From: Hamadaea sp.
GTDB taxonomy: Bacteria > Actinomycetota > Actinomycetes > Mycobacteriales > Micromonosporaceae
DNA: 64,000 nt
Assembly (NCBI RefSeq): GCF_013362815.1
Contig: NZ_JABFVK010000058.1
Span: 1 to 64,000, forward strand
Direction: 5' to 3'
The first letter of the stretch is position 1. Every line of letters begins with the position of its first letter. Position numbers and translations under genes: made by a program. The notes beneath the pieces were generated by a model. It did no database searches, was not told where the DNA came from, and saw only the letters and a list, made by a program, of their open reading frames with translations. This document shows positions 33,363 through 42,284 of this stretch, piece by piece.

Positions 33363-35984
33363 TCAGTTCCCCCGCTGAGTATGCAGTGCCTTGTAGAGCC
33401 GCAGCCGCGCCGGAAGTTCCGTGCGGCCGGCGATGCCCAGTTTCGCGTACACCTTGAACAAATGATTGTCCGGAGTGCGGTGCGAGACCACGAGCTGATC
33501 GGCGATCGCGCGGCTGGACATGCCCTTGGCCGCCATCTCCGCGATCTCCAGCTCGCGCTCGGTGAGCGCGGCCATGCCCAGGCTGAGCGCGGGCGTCTGG
33601 ACGCCCTCACAGTGGGCCAGCAGGTCCGCGAGGCGGAAGGCGATCGCGTCGCTGGGTTTGATCTGGTACGCCTGAGCCGCCGCCTCGGTCGCGTAGAGCA
33701 TGAGCCGCAGCCGGCCGTATTCCTCCACGACCGACTTGAGCTCCGTGACGTCGCCGGTGAGCAGGGCGTGCGTGTGGCGCGCGGCGGCCTGGGCCAGCGG
33801 ACCCTCCACCTTGGACGCCAGTTCGGCCATCCGGTCGCCGATGTCGGAGTCGGCGAGCCCGGCCCGGGTCAGCGTGTGCAGCGCCAGCACTTCGAGCGCG
33901 GAGAAACCGTTGCGGCGCAAGTCCCCGATGAGATCGTCGGCCGCCGCCCGGGCCGCCTCCATGCGGCCGGCACTCGCGTCGACCTGTACGCGGGCCAGTC
34001 CCACCCACGGCAGGTGGTTCTGCCGGGCGCGAGTCAGCGTCCGCTCCGCCTCGGCGAGGTAGTCCTCGGCTGCGCCGTCACCGTTGACCGCGGCGCACTG
34101 CGCCAGCTCGGCGTAGACGGCGGGCAGGAAGATCCGGCCACCGGTGTGCAGATGAGCGAGCGCGCCCTGGGCGAGTCGCTGCGCCTGCCGGGTGTTGCCG
34201 AGCAACCGCAACGCCTGGGCCCGGTTGAGCACCTGCTGGCCTTCGAGCACCGGGAAGAACTGCACCGCGGTGGAACCTGGCTGGTCCAGCGCACCCTGGA
34301 TGTGGGTGACGTCCCCGGCGAGCAGCGAGGCCTGGCCGAGCGTGTACTGGATCGAGTTGCTCAGGTACGGCATCTCCGGGATCAGGGCGAGACTGCTCCG
34401 CTCCATCGGCGCGACGGTACGCAGCGCCATCACCGGTTCGCCGCGCCAGGCGCGCATCGCCAGTTGCAGTGTCACCGCGAACTGCTTGGCCGCCGCCGAC
34501 GAGTACGGGTCGGCGTTGATGTCGGCCAGCAGTTTGTCGAGATCCTCGTAGAACCCGTAGAACATCCGCTCGGGCGCGATGTGCGCCCGGATCCAGGCGC
34601 GCGTCGTCGGGTCGGTGACCCGTTCGATGGCCGTGTCGAGGACGGCGAGCGGGTCGGAGTCGTCGATCGCCGTCATCTGCTGCACGCTGCGGGCGACCGC
34701 GATCCGGGCCACCTCCCAGTCGCTCGTATGCTCCTGCGCCGCCTCGTCCAGCAGCTCGAGGGCCTTCTGCGGATCGCCGTTGAGCCCGACGGCGGTCGCG
34801 AACAACTCCTGGGCCGAGAAGCCCGCGCCGGCGTTGCTGGCGGCCTCGGCGAGCCGGGCGGCCAGCCGTGTGTCCAGGTCGGCGAAGGCCAGCCCGGCGG
34901 CTCGCAGCAGTTGCATCGGGTCGGTCGCGGTCCGGCTGTCGAGCCGCAGTACGGCCACTCGCAGCAAGTCCTGCCGACGCCGGGCACCCGTCGACTCGAT
35001 CAGCTCGGCGAGCTGCGCCCGCCGTTTGTGCGCCCGGGTCACGCTGATGCTCTGCCGCAGCACCTCGCCGTAGATCGGGTGGGTGAGGCGTACGTTCTGG
35101 CGCTTGCCGTCCTCCAGAATCCGGATCAGCAGCGAATCCTCGGCCTCGGCGACCGGGCCCTCGCCGCACTCGCGCTGGATCAGGCTCAGGCCGATCGGCT
35201 CACCGAGCGCCACCAGTTCCAGTACTTTGCGTACGGGTTCTTCGAGGCGGCCGATGCGTTCGTCGACGAGCTGGTTGAGCGCGGGGTCGGTGGGCAGCTT
35301 GCCGCTCCACGTCCAGCTGCCGTGCTCCTGACTCAGCTCGGCGGTGCCCTCCAGACTCGTGAGCACCTCGCGCAGCAGCAGTGCGTTGCCCTCGGTGATC
35401 TGCCACAGCCGAGTCGCGCTCGCCTGCTGCACCGGGCCCTGCAACACCGTGCCGAGCAGCTCGGTCGTCTGCTGCTCGTCGAGCGCCTTGACCTCCATCC
35501 GGTCGACGAGGTCGTCCTTCCAGAGGGTGCTGATCGCCTCGGGCACCGGAGTCTCCGAGCGGTGGGTCGCGATCAGGGTGGCCGCTCCGCTGCGGCACGC
35601 GTACAGCACGACGGTGGCGCCCAGCGGATCGAGCAGGTGGATGTCGTCGACGACGAGAATCGTCGGGTGGTCGCCGCCCTGCGCGCGGATGGCGTCGAGC
35701 GCCCAGCGCAGCAGCAGGGTGGGGTTCGCGCCCATGGGCGGGGTGGGTGGCAGGATCTCGGCGAACGCGCCCAGCGGAAGGTTCGCCGTCGCCGCCGTCG
35801 CGGCCGCCGCCAGATACGGATACCGGTTACGGTCGAGTTTGCTCAGCACCTCGCGCAGCAGCCGACTCTTGCCGACGCCGGCGGCTCCACTCAGGACCAC
35901 GCCGCGCGGGGTCTGCACGGTCACCGATTTCAGCACCGCGTCGCGCTCAGCGTGGCGACCGACAAATTGCCACGGTTCGCCCAC
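33363..35984 (-). CDS. LuxR-family regulator with AAA ATPase (LAL type)
   Basis: 873-aa large ATP-binding LuxR regulator. Walker A GAAGVGKS at 33-40, Walker B VVDDIHLLD about 110-120, a long TPR-like middle part, and a C-terminal LuxR HTH (LTERELEIAEMAAKGMSSRAIADQLVVSHRT, about 806-840). The HTH has Pro in the usual Val position of the SxRTVxNH motif (HRTPDNHL). GTG 35984 is supported by TACTCT on the minus strand, 6 bases upstream. LAL regulators often control pathway or sugar genes; no target cluster is adjacent. Intergenic 33200-33362 holds no visible gene. Confidence 0.93.
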   Translation of the reverse strand: MGEPWQFVGRHAERDAVLKSVTVQTPRGVVLSGAAGVGKSRLLREVLSKLDRNRYPYLAAAATAATANLPLGAFAEILPPTPPMGANPTLLLRWALDAIRAQGGDHPTILVVDDIHLLDPLGATVVLYACRSGAATLIATHRSETPVPEAISTLWKDDLVDRMEVKALDEQQTTELLGTVLQGPVQQASATRLWQITEGNALLLREVLTSLEGTAELSQEHGSWTWSGKLPTDPALNQLVDERIGRLEEPVRKVLELVALGEPIGLSLIQRECGEGPVAEAEDSLLIRILEDGKRQNVRLTHPIYGEVLRQSISVTRAHKRRAQLAELIESTGARRRQDLLRVAVLRLDSRTATDPMQLLRAAGLAFADLDTRLAARLAEAASNAGAGFSAQELFATAVGLNGDPQKALELLDEAAQEHTSDWEVARIAVARSVQQMTAIDDSDPLAVLDTAIERVTDPTTRAWIRAHIAPERMFYGFYEDLDKLLADINADPYSSAAAKQFAVTLQLAMRAWRGEPVMALRTVAPMERSSLALIPEMPYLSNSIQYTLGQASLLAGDVTHIQGALDQPGSTAVQFFPVLEGQQVLNRAQALRLLGNTRQAQRLAQGALAHLHTGGRIFLPAVYAELAQCAAVNGDGAAEDYLAEAERTLTRARQNHLPWVGLARVQVDASAGRMEAARAAADDLIGDLRRNGFSALEVLALHTLTRAGLADSDIGDRMAELASKVEGPLAQAAARHTHALLTGDVTELKSVVEEYGRLRLMLYATEAAAQAYQIKPSDAIAFRLADLLAHCEGVQTPALSLGMAALTERELEIAEMAAKGMSSRAIADQLVVSHRTPDNHLFKVYAKLGIAGRTELPARLRLYKALHTQRGN

Positions 35985-36095
35985 CGGTGCAGAGTACCGA
36001 CATTAGAGATCCTTGGGTTCGTCCGTTCGTATGGACATTCCGGTCAGTTCAAATGCGGTAACACGGCGTGTCGACCTTGACCGATAATCGGGTCC

Positions 36096-36473
36096 ATGCC
36101 GGTACGCCGTCAGATCGTCGTCGCGCTCCTTCTCGTCGTCTGCGGCATCGGCGTACTGGCGCTGCCGGCCGGGCTCGAAGGCCCGCAGGTGATCCGCTTC
36201 GGGCCCGGCCACGGGCCGTCCCTTCTGGATCTCGCCGGCATCGTGCTCCTGACGCCGGGCGGCCTCTGGCTGCTCTACCTGATCTTCAGCCGGCTCGCCG
36301 CGGCGCGACTGCCGGGCGGCGCGCTCTTCGGCGTCGGCGCGGGCTTCGGCCTAGGCCTCGGCCTGACGATCGCCTCCGTCTTCGCGGACTTCGCCGCCTG
36401 GTGGATCATCGGGCTGTCCCTTGTCACCCTGATCGAGTTCTTCTTGATCGCCGGCGTCTGGAGGCGCGCGTGA
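36096..36473 (+). CDS. hypothetical membrane protein
   Basis: 125-aa protein with about four membrane spans: residues 6-24, 44-63, 76-95 and 97-120. It contains glycine-rich GAGFGLGLGLTIA. GATAAT ends 7 bases before ATG 36096, giving a leaderless pattern. It overlaps the methyltransferase gene by four bases (GTGA), so they form an operon. Function unknown. Confidence 0.78.
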   Translation: MPVRRQIVVALLLVVCGIGVLALPAGLEGPQVIRFGPGHGPSLLDLAGIVLLTPGGLWLLYLIFSRLAAARLPGGALFGVGAGFGLGLGLTIASVFADFAAWWIIGLSLVTLIEFFLIAGVWRRA

Positions 36474-37192
36474 GCACACAATTCGGTGAGGTCGCCGATC
36501 TCTACGACGAAGTACGCCCGCAACTCCCGGCGGAGTTGGCGGAGCTTGTCCTCGCCTACGCAGGAGATATCTCAAGCGCCGTCGAGGCGGGTGCCGGCAC
36601 CGGCAAGGCGACCGTCTTGTTCGCGGGACGCGGCTTCCCGATCACCTGCGTCGAACCCGATCCGCGGATGGCGGCCGTCCTGGACGACCGAGTGCCCGAG
36701 GTCGCGATCGAGGTGGCGAAGTTCGAAGACTGGCAGCCACCGGCCGGTGGAGTGTCGCTGCTCTACGCGGCGCTGGCCTGGCATTGGTTCACCCCGGTCG
36801 TCCGCGCTCAGCACGCCGAACGGGCGCTGGCTCCCGGTGGCACGCTCGCCGTCATCGCCGCGCGTTCGTCCTACGCCGACCCCGACGTCAAGGCGGCGAT
36901 GGAGCCGCTCTTCGGCCCGGACAAGCCTCGCCCGCCGATCTCGGGCTGGGGTGTCGACGAACTGCGCGATCACACGAACCTCACCGACATCGAGGTACGC
37001 GTCCTCGACCGGATCGACCCCGCGACGCCGGAGCGCTTCGTGGCGCTGCACGAGACGACGTCGTGGTACCGCATGCTTCCGGAGGCCGAGCAGAGGGCGA
37101 AGCTGACTGCGATGCGCGAGATCACGACCGCGTACGCCGATCGCCTCGACATGACGATCCACAACACCCTGATCCTGGCCCGCCACATTTGA
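36470..37192 (+). CDS. class I SAM-dependent methyltransferase
   Basis: 240-aa methyltransferase. VEAGAGTGKATVLFAGRG carries motif I, TCVEPDPRMAAVL the acidic loop, FEDWQPPAGGVSLLYAALAWHWF motif II/III, and LAPGGTLAVIAARSS the next strand. The small-molecule group with AWHWF is common in actinobacteria but has no assigned substrate. GTG 36470 is fixed by the 4-base overlap. Confidence 0.9.
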   Translation: MSTQFGEVADLYDEVRPQLPAELAELVLAYAGDISSAVEAGAGTGKATVLFAGRGFPITCVEPDPRMAAVLDDRVPEVAIEVAKFEDWQPPAGGVSLLYAALAWHWFTPVVRAQHAERALAPGGTLAVIAARSSYADPDVKAAMEPLFGPDKPRPPISGWGVDELRDHTNLTDIEVRVLDRIDPATPERFVALHETTSWYRMLPEAEQRAKLTAMREITTAYADRLDMTIHNTLILARHI

Positions 37193-37306
37193 CACACCAC
37201 CCTTCGTTACGAGACCATTGAGACGCTGACGGCATTAGCCGAAGGAAGTGGACCCGGATGGTCACCGGACGGTGGGCAACCGGGTCTTGCGCTATCTCGG
37301 CTTGTG

Positions 37307-37855
37307 CTATCTCACTGTGAAATCCGGTTTCACTTCGACGACCACTGCGACGACGTCAGTGACGCGCGTATGCCATGAGCGTCCTGCTCCAACAGCCCAA
37401 GCGACGGCATCCGACACCCACAGCAACGGCTCCTCGAAACTCCGAAGATGCTCGTAAGTGAACGTCGGAGCCATGCCGATGTCGCGGGCGGCCAGATAGA
37501 TCAGCCGTCGGTCCCGGTGATCCATGGTTTCGCACGCGTCCAGCACCAGCCGCGTCATCGCAGTCGACTCGTCGACTAGCAACTGCCGAAGACACCCCAT
37601 CCGAGCGGCGATTTGGTTCGGATCGTCACACTGATAGACCGTGGCCTGAATCCTGAGCTTGGTGATCTGGTCCAGGAGGTGCCGTCGACGCGCATCCTGC
37701 TCCCGCTCGAAATGCAGCCGCCGTTGCGAAGGCAGGCAGAGCCGCCGGAGTGCTCGCCGGGTTGCGTCCAGCGATGCCGGATCGACCTTTACCGCGCAGA
37801 GCAGATACGAGCGTCGCACCGATTCGTCCGCGAATACGTGACAAGCCACGTGCAC
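37307..37855 (-). CDS. DUF3800-like protein (possible RNase H-fold)
   Basis: 182-aa protein whose beginning HVFADESVRRSYLLCAVKV matches the acidic D-E-S opening of DUF3800. The C-terminal SDAVAWAVGAG matches its last acidic helix. DUF3800 proteins are predicted RNase H-like nucleases often linked to mobile elements or defence. Basic patches (ALRRLCLPSQRRLHFERE, DARRRHLLDQI) fit nucleic acid binding. GTG 37855 has no clear ribosome site. The surrounding 37.2-38.2 kb has a lower G+C than its neighbours, consistent with acquisition. Assignment from memory, moderate. Confidence 0.6.
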   Translation of the reverse strand: MHVACHVFADESVRRSYLLCAVKVDPASLDATRRALRRLCLPSQRRLHFEREQDARRRHLLDQITKLRIQATVYQCDDPNQIAARMGCLRQLLVDESTAMTRLVLDACETMDHRDRRLIYLAARDIGMAPTFTYEHLRSFEEPLLWVSDAVAWAVGAGRSWHTRVTDVVAVVVEVKPDFTVR

Positions 37856-38191
37856 GGTCTACTCGGGACGGATTGCCACGTCAATTCAATGTTCAGTAAG
37901 ACCAGGACGTGTCACGCGGTGTAATCACACTCCCGCATTCGGTGACAAGAATGAGATTCTGTTCGGCGGTGGTGTTCTCTGCTCTCATGGGGCAACCCAG
38001 ATGGCCTTTGCGTGAGCACGCCTGGGTCTGGTATGTGCGCGATGCCGCATTCCACAATGGAATATGCGGTATGAGTGAGCGCGATATCCCGGGATAACGC
38101 TGCTAAGAATGCGCGGATAACCGCATTATCGCGGGATAACGCGCGGCGCAACGAACGCGCGGCGCAACGAAGCGCAGCGCAAGCGAAGGAT
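37856..38191. other. intergenic region with lower G+C and a palindromic element
   Basis: No gene is seen. A hairpin lies at 38046-38069 (CCGCATTCC with GGAATATGCGG and a bulged A), and a GTTATCC two-palindrome element at 38081-38145, directly before direct repeats of GCGCGGCGCAACGAA (from about 38140). The GlxA-type gene ends at 38192. Confidence 0.6.
38081..38145. repeat. GTTATCC two-palindrome element, copy D
   Basis: The left half GCGATATCCCGGGATAACGC (38081-38100) differs from a perfect palindrome at one position. The right half contains GGATAACCGC and GCGGGATAACGCGCG. Total length and spacing match the copies at 32801 and 57848. Confidence 0.78.
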
Positions 38192-39151
38192 CTAGGCGGC
38201 GACGGTGCGGAAGGTCGCCCGGTACGCCTGAGGAGTGGTCCCGAGCCGTTTGGCGAAATGGTGCCGCATGGCGGCGGCGTCGCCGAATCCGCAGCGGACG
38301 GCGACGGCGTCGATCCCGAGGTCGGTCTGTTCGAGGACCTGGCGGGCGAGCAGGATCCGCTGGGTGGTGAGCCAGTCGTGTGGCGTGGTGCCCGTCTCGG
38401 CCTTGAACCGCCGGGCGAACGTCCGCGGTGCCATGTACACCGTGGCCGCCAGCGATTCCACGCTGTGCGTACGGCCGAGGTTCTCGGAGATCCACTGGAG
38501 CAGCGGGCTGAGCGTCGGCGCGTCGCGTTCTTCGGGGAGTGGGATGTCGACGAACTGGGCCTGGCTGCCGTCGCGGTGCGGTGGGACGACCATGCGGCGG
38601 GCCAGTTTGGTGGCGAGTGCCGTGCCCTGCTCCCGGCGTACGAGGTGGAGGCAGAGGTCGATGCCCGCGGCGGTGCCTGCGCTCGTGAGTAGGTTGCCGT
38701 CGTCGACGTAGAGGACTCGGGGATCCACTTCGGCCAGCGGGAAGCGCCGTTGCAGTTCGTCGGCGTACTTCCAGTGGGTGGCGCAGGCTCGTCCGTCGAG
38801 GAGGCCGGCCTCGCCGAGCAGGAACGCGCCCGAGCAGACGGACAGGACGATCGCGCCCCGGTCGTGGGCGTCGCGGAGGGCTGCTGCGGCGGCTTCGGGG
38901 ACGACGGAGTCGATCGGGTGGGCCGGGACCGCCACGAGGTCGGCGTACGCCAACGGGGTCAAGTCGGCGTGCGGGGTCAGCTCGAACCCCGACCGTGTAC
39001 GCACCGGGCCGCCGTCCACACTGCACACCTGGAACTCGTACGGCGGGAAGCCGTCGTCGGTCCGATCGGTGCCGAAGACCTCGCAGATGGTGCCCAGTTC
39101 GAAGGCGGCGATCTGGTCGAGGGCCAGCACGGCGACCTTCTGCAGCGGCAT
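38192..39151 (-). CDS. GlxA-family AraC-type transcriptional regulator
   Basis: 319-aa regulator with an N-terminal DJ-1/PfpI-like domain (VAVLALDQIAAFELGTICEVFG, then IVLSVCSGAFLLGEAGLLDG with the nucleophile-elbow Cys) and a C-terminal AraC/XylS HTH (SVESLAATVYMAPRTFARRFKAETGTTPHDWLTTQRI). GlxA-type regulators respond to small carbonyl or amine compounds. TAGCCT on the minus strand ends 7 bases before ATG 39151, the leaderless layout. No linked target operon is obvious. Confidence 0.92.
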   Translation of the reverse strand: MPLQKVAVLALDQIAAFELGTICEVFGTDRTDDGFPPYEFQVCSVDGGPVRTRSGFELTPHADLTPLAYADLVAVPAHPIDSVVPEAAAAALRDAHDRGAIVLSVCSGAFLLGEAGLLDGRACATHWKYADELQRRFPLAEVDPRVLYVDDGNLLTSAGTAAGIDLCLHLVRREQGTALATKLARRMVVPPHRDGSQAQFVDIPLPEERDAPTLSPLLQWISENLGRTHSVESLAATVYMAPRTFARRFKAETGTTPHDWLTTQRILLARQVLEQTDLGIDAVAVRCGFGDAAAMRHHFAKRLGTTPQAYRATFRTVAA

Positions 39152-39283
39152 GTGACCCAGGCTACCGCGATAGTGGCAGGATTTCGAGGTGGGCGGTCAA
39201 TCCGGCCACTGTATGCGGAAGCATTCAGGCGGGAGAATTGTTGTCACAAGGGTTCCCACCTCACCGAATGGACGGTTTTCGTC

Positions 39284-39388
39284 ATGTTGTTCGTCCTGAT
39301 CACGACGGTCGTCGTCACCATCGCCGGGCTCGCCGGCTGGACGGCCGACAGCCGGGACGGCCAGCGCTGGTACCCAGTTTCCCGCTGA
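39284..39388 (+). CDS. possible 34-residue membrane peptide
   Basis: Short ORF encoding MLFVLITTVVVTIAGLAGW followed by TADSRDGQRWYPVSR, one membrane helix and a short charged tail. The tail resembles small conserved actinobacterial membrane peptides ending near ADSRDG, but I cannot confirm this. No strong ribosome site is present. It lies between the GlxA gene and ltrA on the plus strand. Confidence 0.45.
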   Translation: MLFVLITTVVVTIAGLAGWTADSRDGQRWYPVSR

Positions 39389-39440
39389 CCCGGTCCCCAG
39401 GCACAGCCCCGAACGGGGCGGCGCGCGCGATGATGTGCGC

Positions 39441-40580
39441 GTGATCTACCGCCGCCGGATGACGGCCCGGAGCGCCGACGAGGCGCATCGGGCCGCCACG
39501 CCCCTCGAACTCTTCTTCGACCTGTGTTTCGTGGTCGCCGTCGCCCAGGCGGCCGGCGTCCTGCACCACGACCTGGTCGACTGGCACGCCGGCCACGCCG
39601 TCGGCAACTACCTCTTCGTGTTCTTCGCGATCTGGTGGGCCTGGATGAACTTCACCTGGTTCGCCTCGGCGTACGACACCGACGACGATCCCTATCGCCT
39701 GCTCACCCTGGTGCAGATCGCCGGTGCGCTCACACTCGCCGCCGGGGTGCCCCGGGCGTACGCCGGGGACTATCTGGTCATCACGCTCGGCTACGTGATC
39801 ATGCGACTGGCCATGGTGACGCAGTGGTTGCGGGCAGCCAAGGCTGATCCGGAACACCGCACAACGGCGATCAGGTATGCCGTCGGCATCACCGTCGTGC
39901 AGATCGGCTGGGTCGCGCGGCTGCTGCTCGACCAACCGGCATACCTGTATGTCGGGCTGGGACTGATCGTCGGCGAACTGCTGGTCCCGGTGTGGGCCGA
40001 GCGGGCGCGGATGACGACGTGGCATCCGGGGCACATCGCCGAGCGCTACGGCTTGTTCACCCTCATCGTGCTCGGCGAGGCCGTGCTGGCCGCCACCATC
40101 GCGATCCAGACCGCCGCCGACGAGAGCCACGGCGTCGACGCCGACCTGCTTGTACTGGCCGGCAGTGGACTGCTGCTCGTCTTCAGCCTGTGGTGGCTCT
40201 ACTTCGACCAGACCGTCCAGCGCATGCTGCGCTCGCTGCGTACGGCGATCGTCTGGGGCTACGGCCACTACTTCATCTTCGCCTCGACCGCCGCCATCGG
40301 CGCCGGGCTGTCGCTGTCCAGCGATGCGCTCGGCGGGCACGCCCATGTGACCAACCTGCAGAAGGGATTGGCTGTCGGCGTACCCCTGGCTATTTGGCTG
40401 ATCGCGGTCTGGTGGTTGCACGTGTGCCCACTGGTGCGCGGACCCGCCGCCGCGGCCTCGCCGGTGGCCGCGGTGCTGGTGGTGGCGGTGGCCTGGACCC
40501 CGGTGGCGGTGCCGCTGATGGCCTTGATCACCGCGGTGCTGGCGGTGATCACGACCTGGGCGGTCCGAAGATTGACGTGA
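39441..40580 (+). CDS. low-temperature-requirement protein A family (LtrA)
   Basis: 379-aa integral membrane protein with about ten helices. The family signature opening is ATPLELFFDLCFVVAVAQAA, followed by WWAWMNFTWFASAYDTDD, EHRTTAIRYA and WHPGHIAERYGLFTLIVLGEAVLAA. The family is required for low-temperature growth in Listeria, but its biochemical role is unknown. GTG 39441 follows GATGAT (39429-39434) by 6 bases; GTG 39435 and ATG 39459 are alternatives. Confidence 0.92.
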   Translation: MIYRRRMTARSADEAHRAATPLELFFDLCFVVAVAQAAGVLHHDLVDWHAGHAVGNYLFVFFAIWWAWMNFTWFASAYDTDDDPYRLLTLVQIAGALTLAAGVPRAYAGDYLVITLGYVIMRLAMVTQWLRAAKADPEHRTTAIRYAVGITVVQIGWVARLLLDQPAYLYVGLGLIVGELLVPVWAERARMTTWHPGHIAERYGLFTLIVLGEAVLAATIAIQTAADESHGVDADLLVLAGSGLLLVFSLWWLYFDQTVQRMLRSLRTAIVWGYGHYFIFASTAAIGAGLSLSSDALGGHAHVTNLQKGLAVGVPLAIWLIAVWWLHVCPLVRGPAAAASPVAAVLVVAVAWTPVAVPLMALITAVLAVITTWAVRRLT

Positions 40581-40597
40581 CTATTCGACGCTGGGTT

Positions 40598-40831
40598 TCA
40601 TTCAACGCTGGGTGCCAGATACCCGGCTGACGCGCACGCCTCATCGCGCTCGGCCCGGGTCGCCTCCTCCCGGGCGAGCAACGTGACGAACTCGGTGAGC
40701 TGGGCGGTGTCCGGCACCGCGGACGCGTTCTCCAGGAACTCCGCGAGCTGCCGGGCGGCCTTGGCCGACTCCTTCGCGGCCTGCCGGGCGCGATGCAGGT
40801 GGCCGATCTCTTCGACGGTCATGTCCTTCAC
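40598..40831 (-). CDS. small helical hypothetical protein
   Basis: 77-aa protein, almost entirely helical and highly charged (EEIGHLHRARQAAKESAKAARQLAEFLENAS, then LLAREEATRAERDEACASAG), suggesting a two-helix coiled coil. GTG 40831 or ATG 40822 may start it. It is convergent with ltrA and divergent from the MBL-fold gene. Function unknown. Confidence 0.6.
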   Translation of the reverse strand: MKDMTVEEIGHLHRARQAAKESAKAARQLAEFLENASAVPDTAQLTEFVTLLAREEATRAERDEACASAGYLAPSVE

Positions 40832-40878
40832 GTTCCCACGACCGTGCGGCGTATGCGCCCGAATGGCATGATCATCCG

Positions 40879-41652
40879 ATGCCGCCCACGATCACCATCG
40901 GTGACATCGAGATCATCATGCTCGAGGACGGGTCCGGCCCGTTCTTCTCACCGCGGGAAGAGGTCTTCACCGCCACGCCCGAGCAGTGAGCCGCCGCCGA
41001 CGCCTTCGATCCGGGCGCGCGTACGGCGGACGGTCAGTGGTTCTTGCGGTTCCGGTGCTTCGCGCTGCGGCGGCCCGACGGCCGAGTCGTGCTGGTAGAT
41101 GCGGGGATCGGCCCGGCCGACGCGCCCTCGGCGTCCTGGGCGCCGGTCCCGGGTCGGCTTCCGGAAGAACTCGCGGCCGCGGGCATCGATCGGGACGATG
41201 TGGAGACCGTCGTCCTCACCCATGTGCATACCGACCACATCGGGTGGGCGGTCACCGCGGGCACGCCTTACTTCCGCAACGCGCGCTACCTGCTGCAATC
41301 GGCCGACCTGCCGCGTTTCGCCTTCACCGGCGAACTCACCGCCGCCGGTCAGCTCGATCTGCTCGACGGCGACTCACGGCTCGCGCCCGGCATCGAGGTC
41401 ATCGCCACTCCGGGCCACACGCCCGGTCACCAGTCCGTGCTCGTCCACGACCGGCTCCTGGTCACCGGCGACCTACTGGTCCACGCGCTACAACTGCTTC
41501 AACCAACCATCGAGTACGCACACGAGATGGATCCTGCGTTGGCGCGTACGTCCCGGCTGGCCGCGTTCGGCAAGCTCGGCGCGGCGGGCAACCTCGCCAC
41601 CCCGCACTTGTCCGAACCGTTCGTGCGGTTGCCCGAATCCTTGGCACACTGA
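40879..41652 (+). pseudogene. metallo-beta-lactamase-fold hydrolase interrupted by an in-frame TGA
   Basis: From ATG 40879 the frame reads a plausible MBL N-terminus (TITIGDIEIIMLEDGSGPFF, VFTATPEQ) for 36 codons, then TGA at 40987-40989. The same frame continues without shift into AAADAFDPGARTADGQWFLR and the complete catalytic domain: THVHTDHIGW (zinc HxHxDH), ATPGHTPGHQS, VTGDLLVH and a final PHLSEPF. A Trp (TGG) would fit the TGA position. So this is either a nonsense mutation, a sequencing error, or a gene restarted downstream (TTG near 41044). CATGAT lies 6 bases before the ATG. Substrate unknown. Confidence 0.78.
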
Positions 41653-41657
41653 GGTTC

Positions 41658-42251
41658 ATGAGCGACTTCGCCGAACGGTACGTGACCCTGGACGATCCGC
41701 TGCGGGCGTACGACGACGTCGTGGAGGCGGTGCGACTGCTCGCCGATCGCACCTCGCCGGACCAGTACGCCGCCCCGACGCCGTGCGCCGACTGGACGGT
41801 GTCGGACATTCTCAATCACCTCGTGGAGACGCTGGACCGCTACGGTTCGCTGGCCCGGGGCGTACCGCCGGTCGAGGGAGAAGCCTGCGTCTACGACAAC
41901 CCGGTCGAGATGTTCCCGGCGATGGCCGCCTCGACCCGGGCCGCCTTCGCCGCGCCCGGCTACCTCGACGAGGTCGCCCCGACGCCGATCGGCCTGCAAC
42001 CGGGTCGCAGCGTGGTGCAGCACGTCGTCAACGAGCTGATCGTCCACGGCTGGGACCTCGCCCAAGGCACCGGCCAGGGCAGCGACATCGCCCCGGCCTG
42101 GGCCGGCCCGGCCCTGCGCAGCTGGGAGGTGTTCTTCGCCGAGTACCCCCGCGAGAACCTGACCTTCAACTTCGCGCCTGAGCAGCTCCCGCCGTCCGGT
42201 GCGACCCCGGCCGACCGGGTCGCGGCGTACCTGGGCCGCCGCGCGGCCTGA
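41658..42251 (+). CDS. TIGR03086-type DinB-fold metal-binding protein
   Basis: 197-aa protein of the mycothiol-dependent maleylpyruvate isomerase N-terminal/DinB fold (TIGR03086). Signatures: TPCADWTVSDILNHLVET (first His), GRSVVQHVVNELIVHGWDLAQGTG (HVVxExxVHGWDLA, metal His pair). DinB-fold enzymes use mycothiol or bacillithiol in transfer reactions; the specific function is unknown. ATG 41658 begins 5 bases after the MBL gene stop and is preceded by GAGG and CACACT. Confidence 0.9.
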   Translation: MSDFAERYVTLDDPLRAYDDVVEAVRLLADRTSPDQYAAPTPCADWTVSDILNHLVETLDRYGSLARGVPPVEGEACVYDNPVEMFPAMAASTRAAFAAPGYLDEVAPTPIGLQPGRSVVQHVVNELIVHGWDLAQGTGQGSDIAPAWAGPALRSWEVFFAEYPRENLTFNFAPEQLPPSGATPADRVAAYLGRRAA

Positions 42252-42284
42252 TCACGCTGGAGGACGCTGTAGTAGCGTCGCGGG

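Noticed and set aside
33381-36080. 899-residue open frame opposite the LuxR gene
   Set aside because: Same reason: mirror of a real CDS with clear motifs on the other strand.
40987-40989. TGA as a selenocysteine codon
   Set aside because: Trp fits the context better; no selenocysteine machinery or SECIS-like hairpin is evident, though a full search was not possible.
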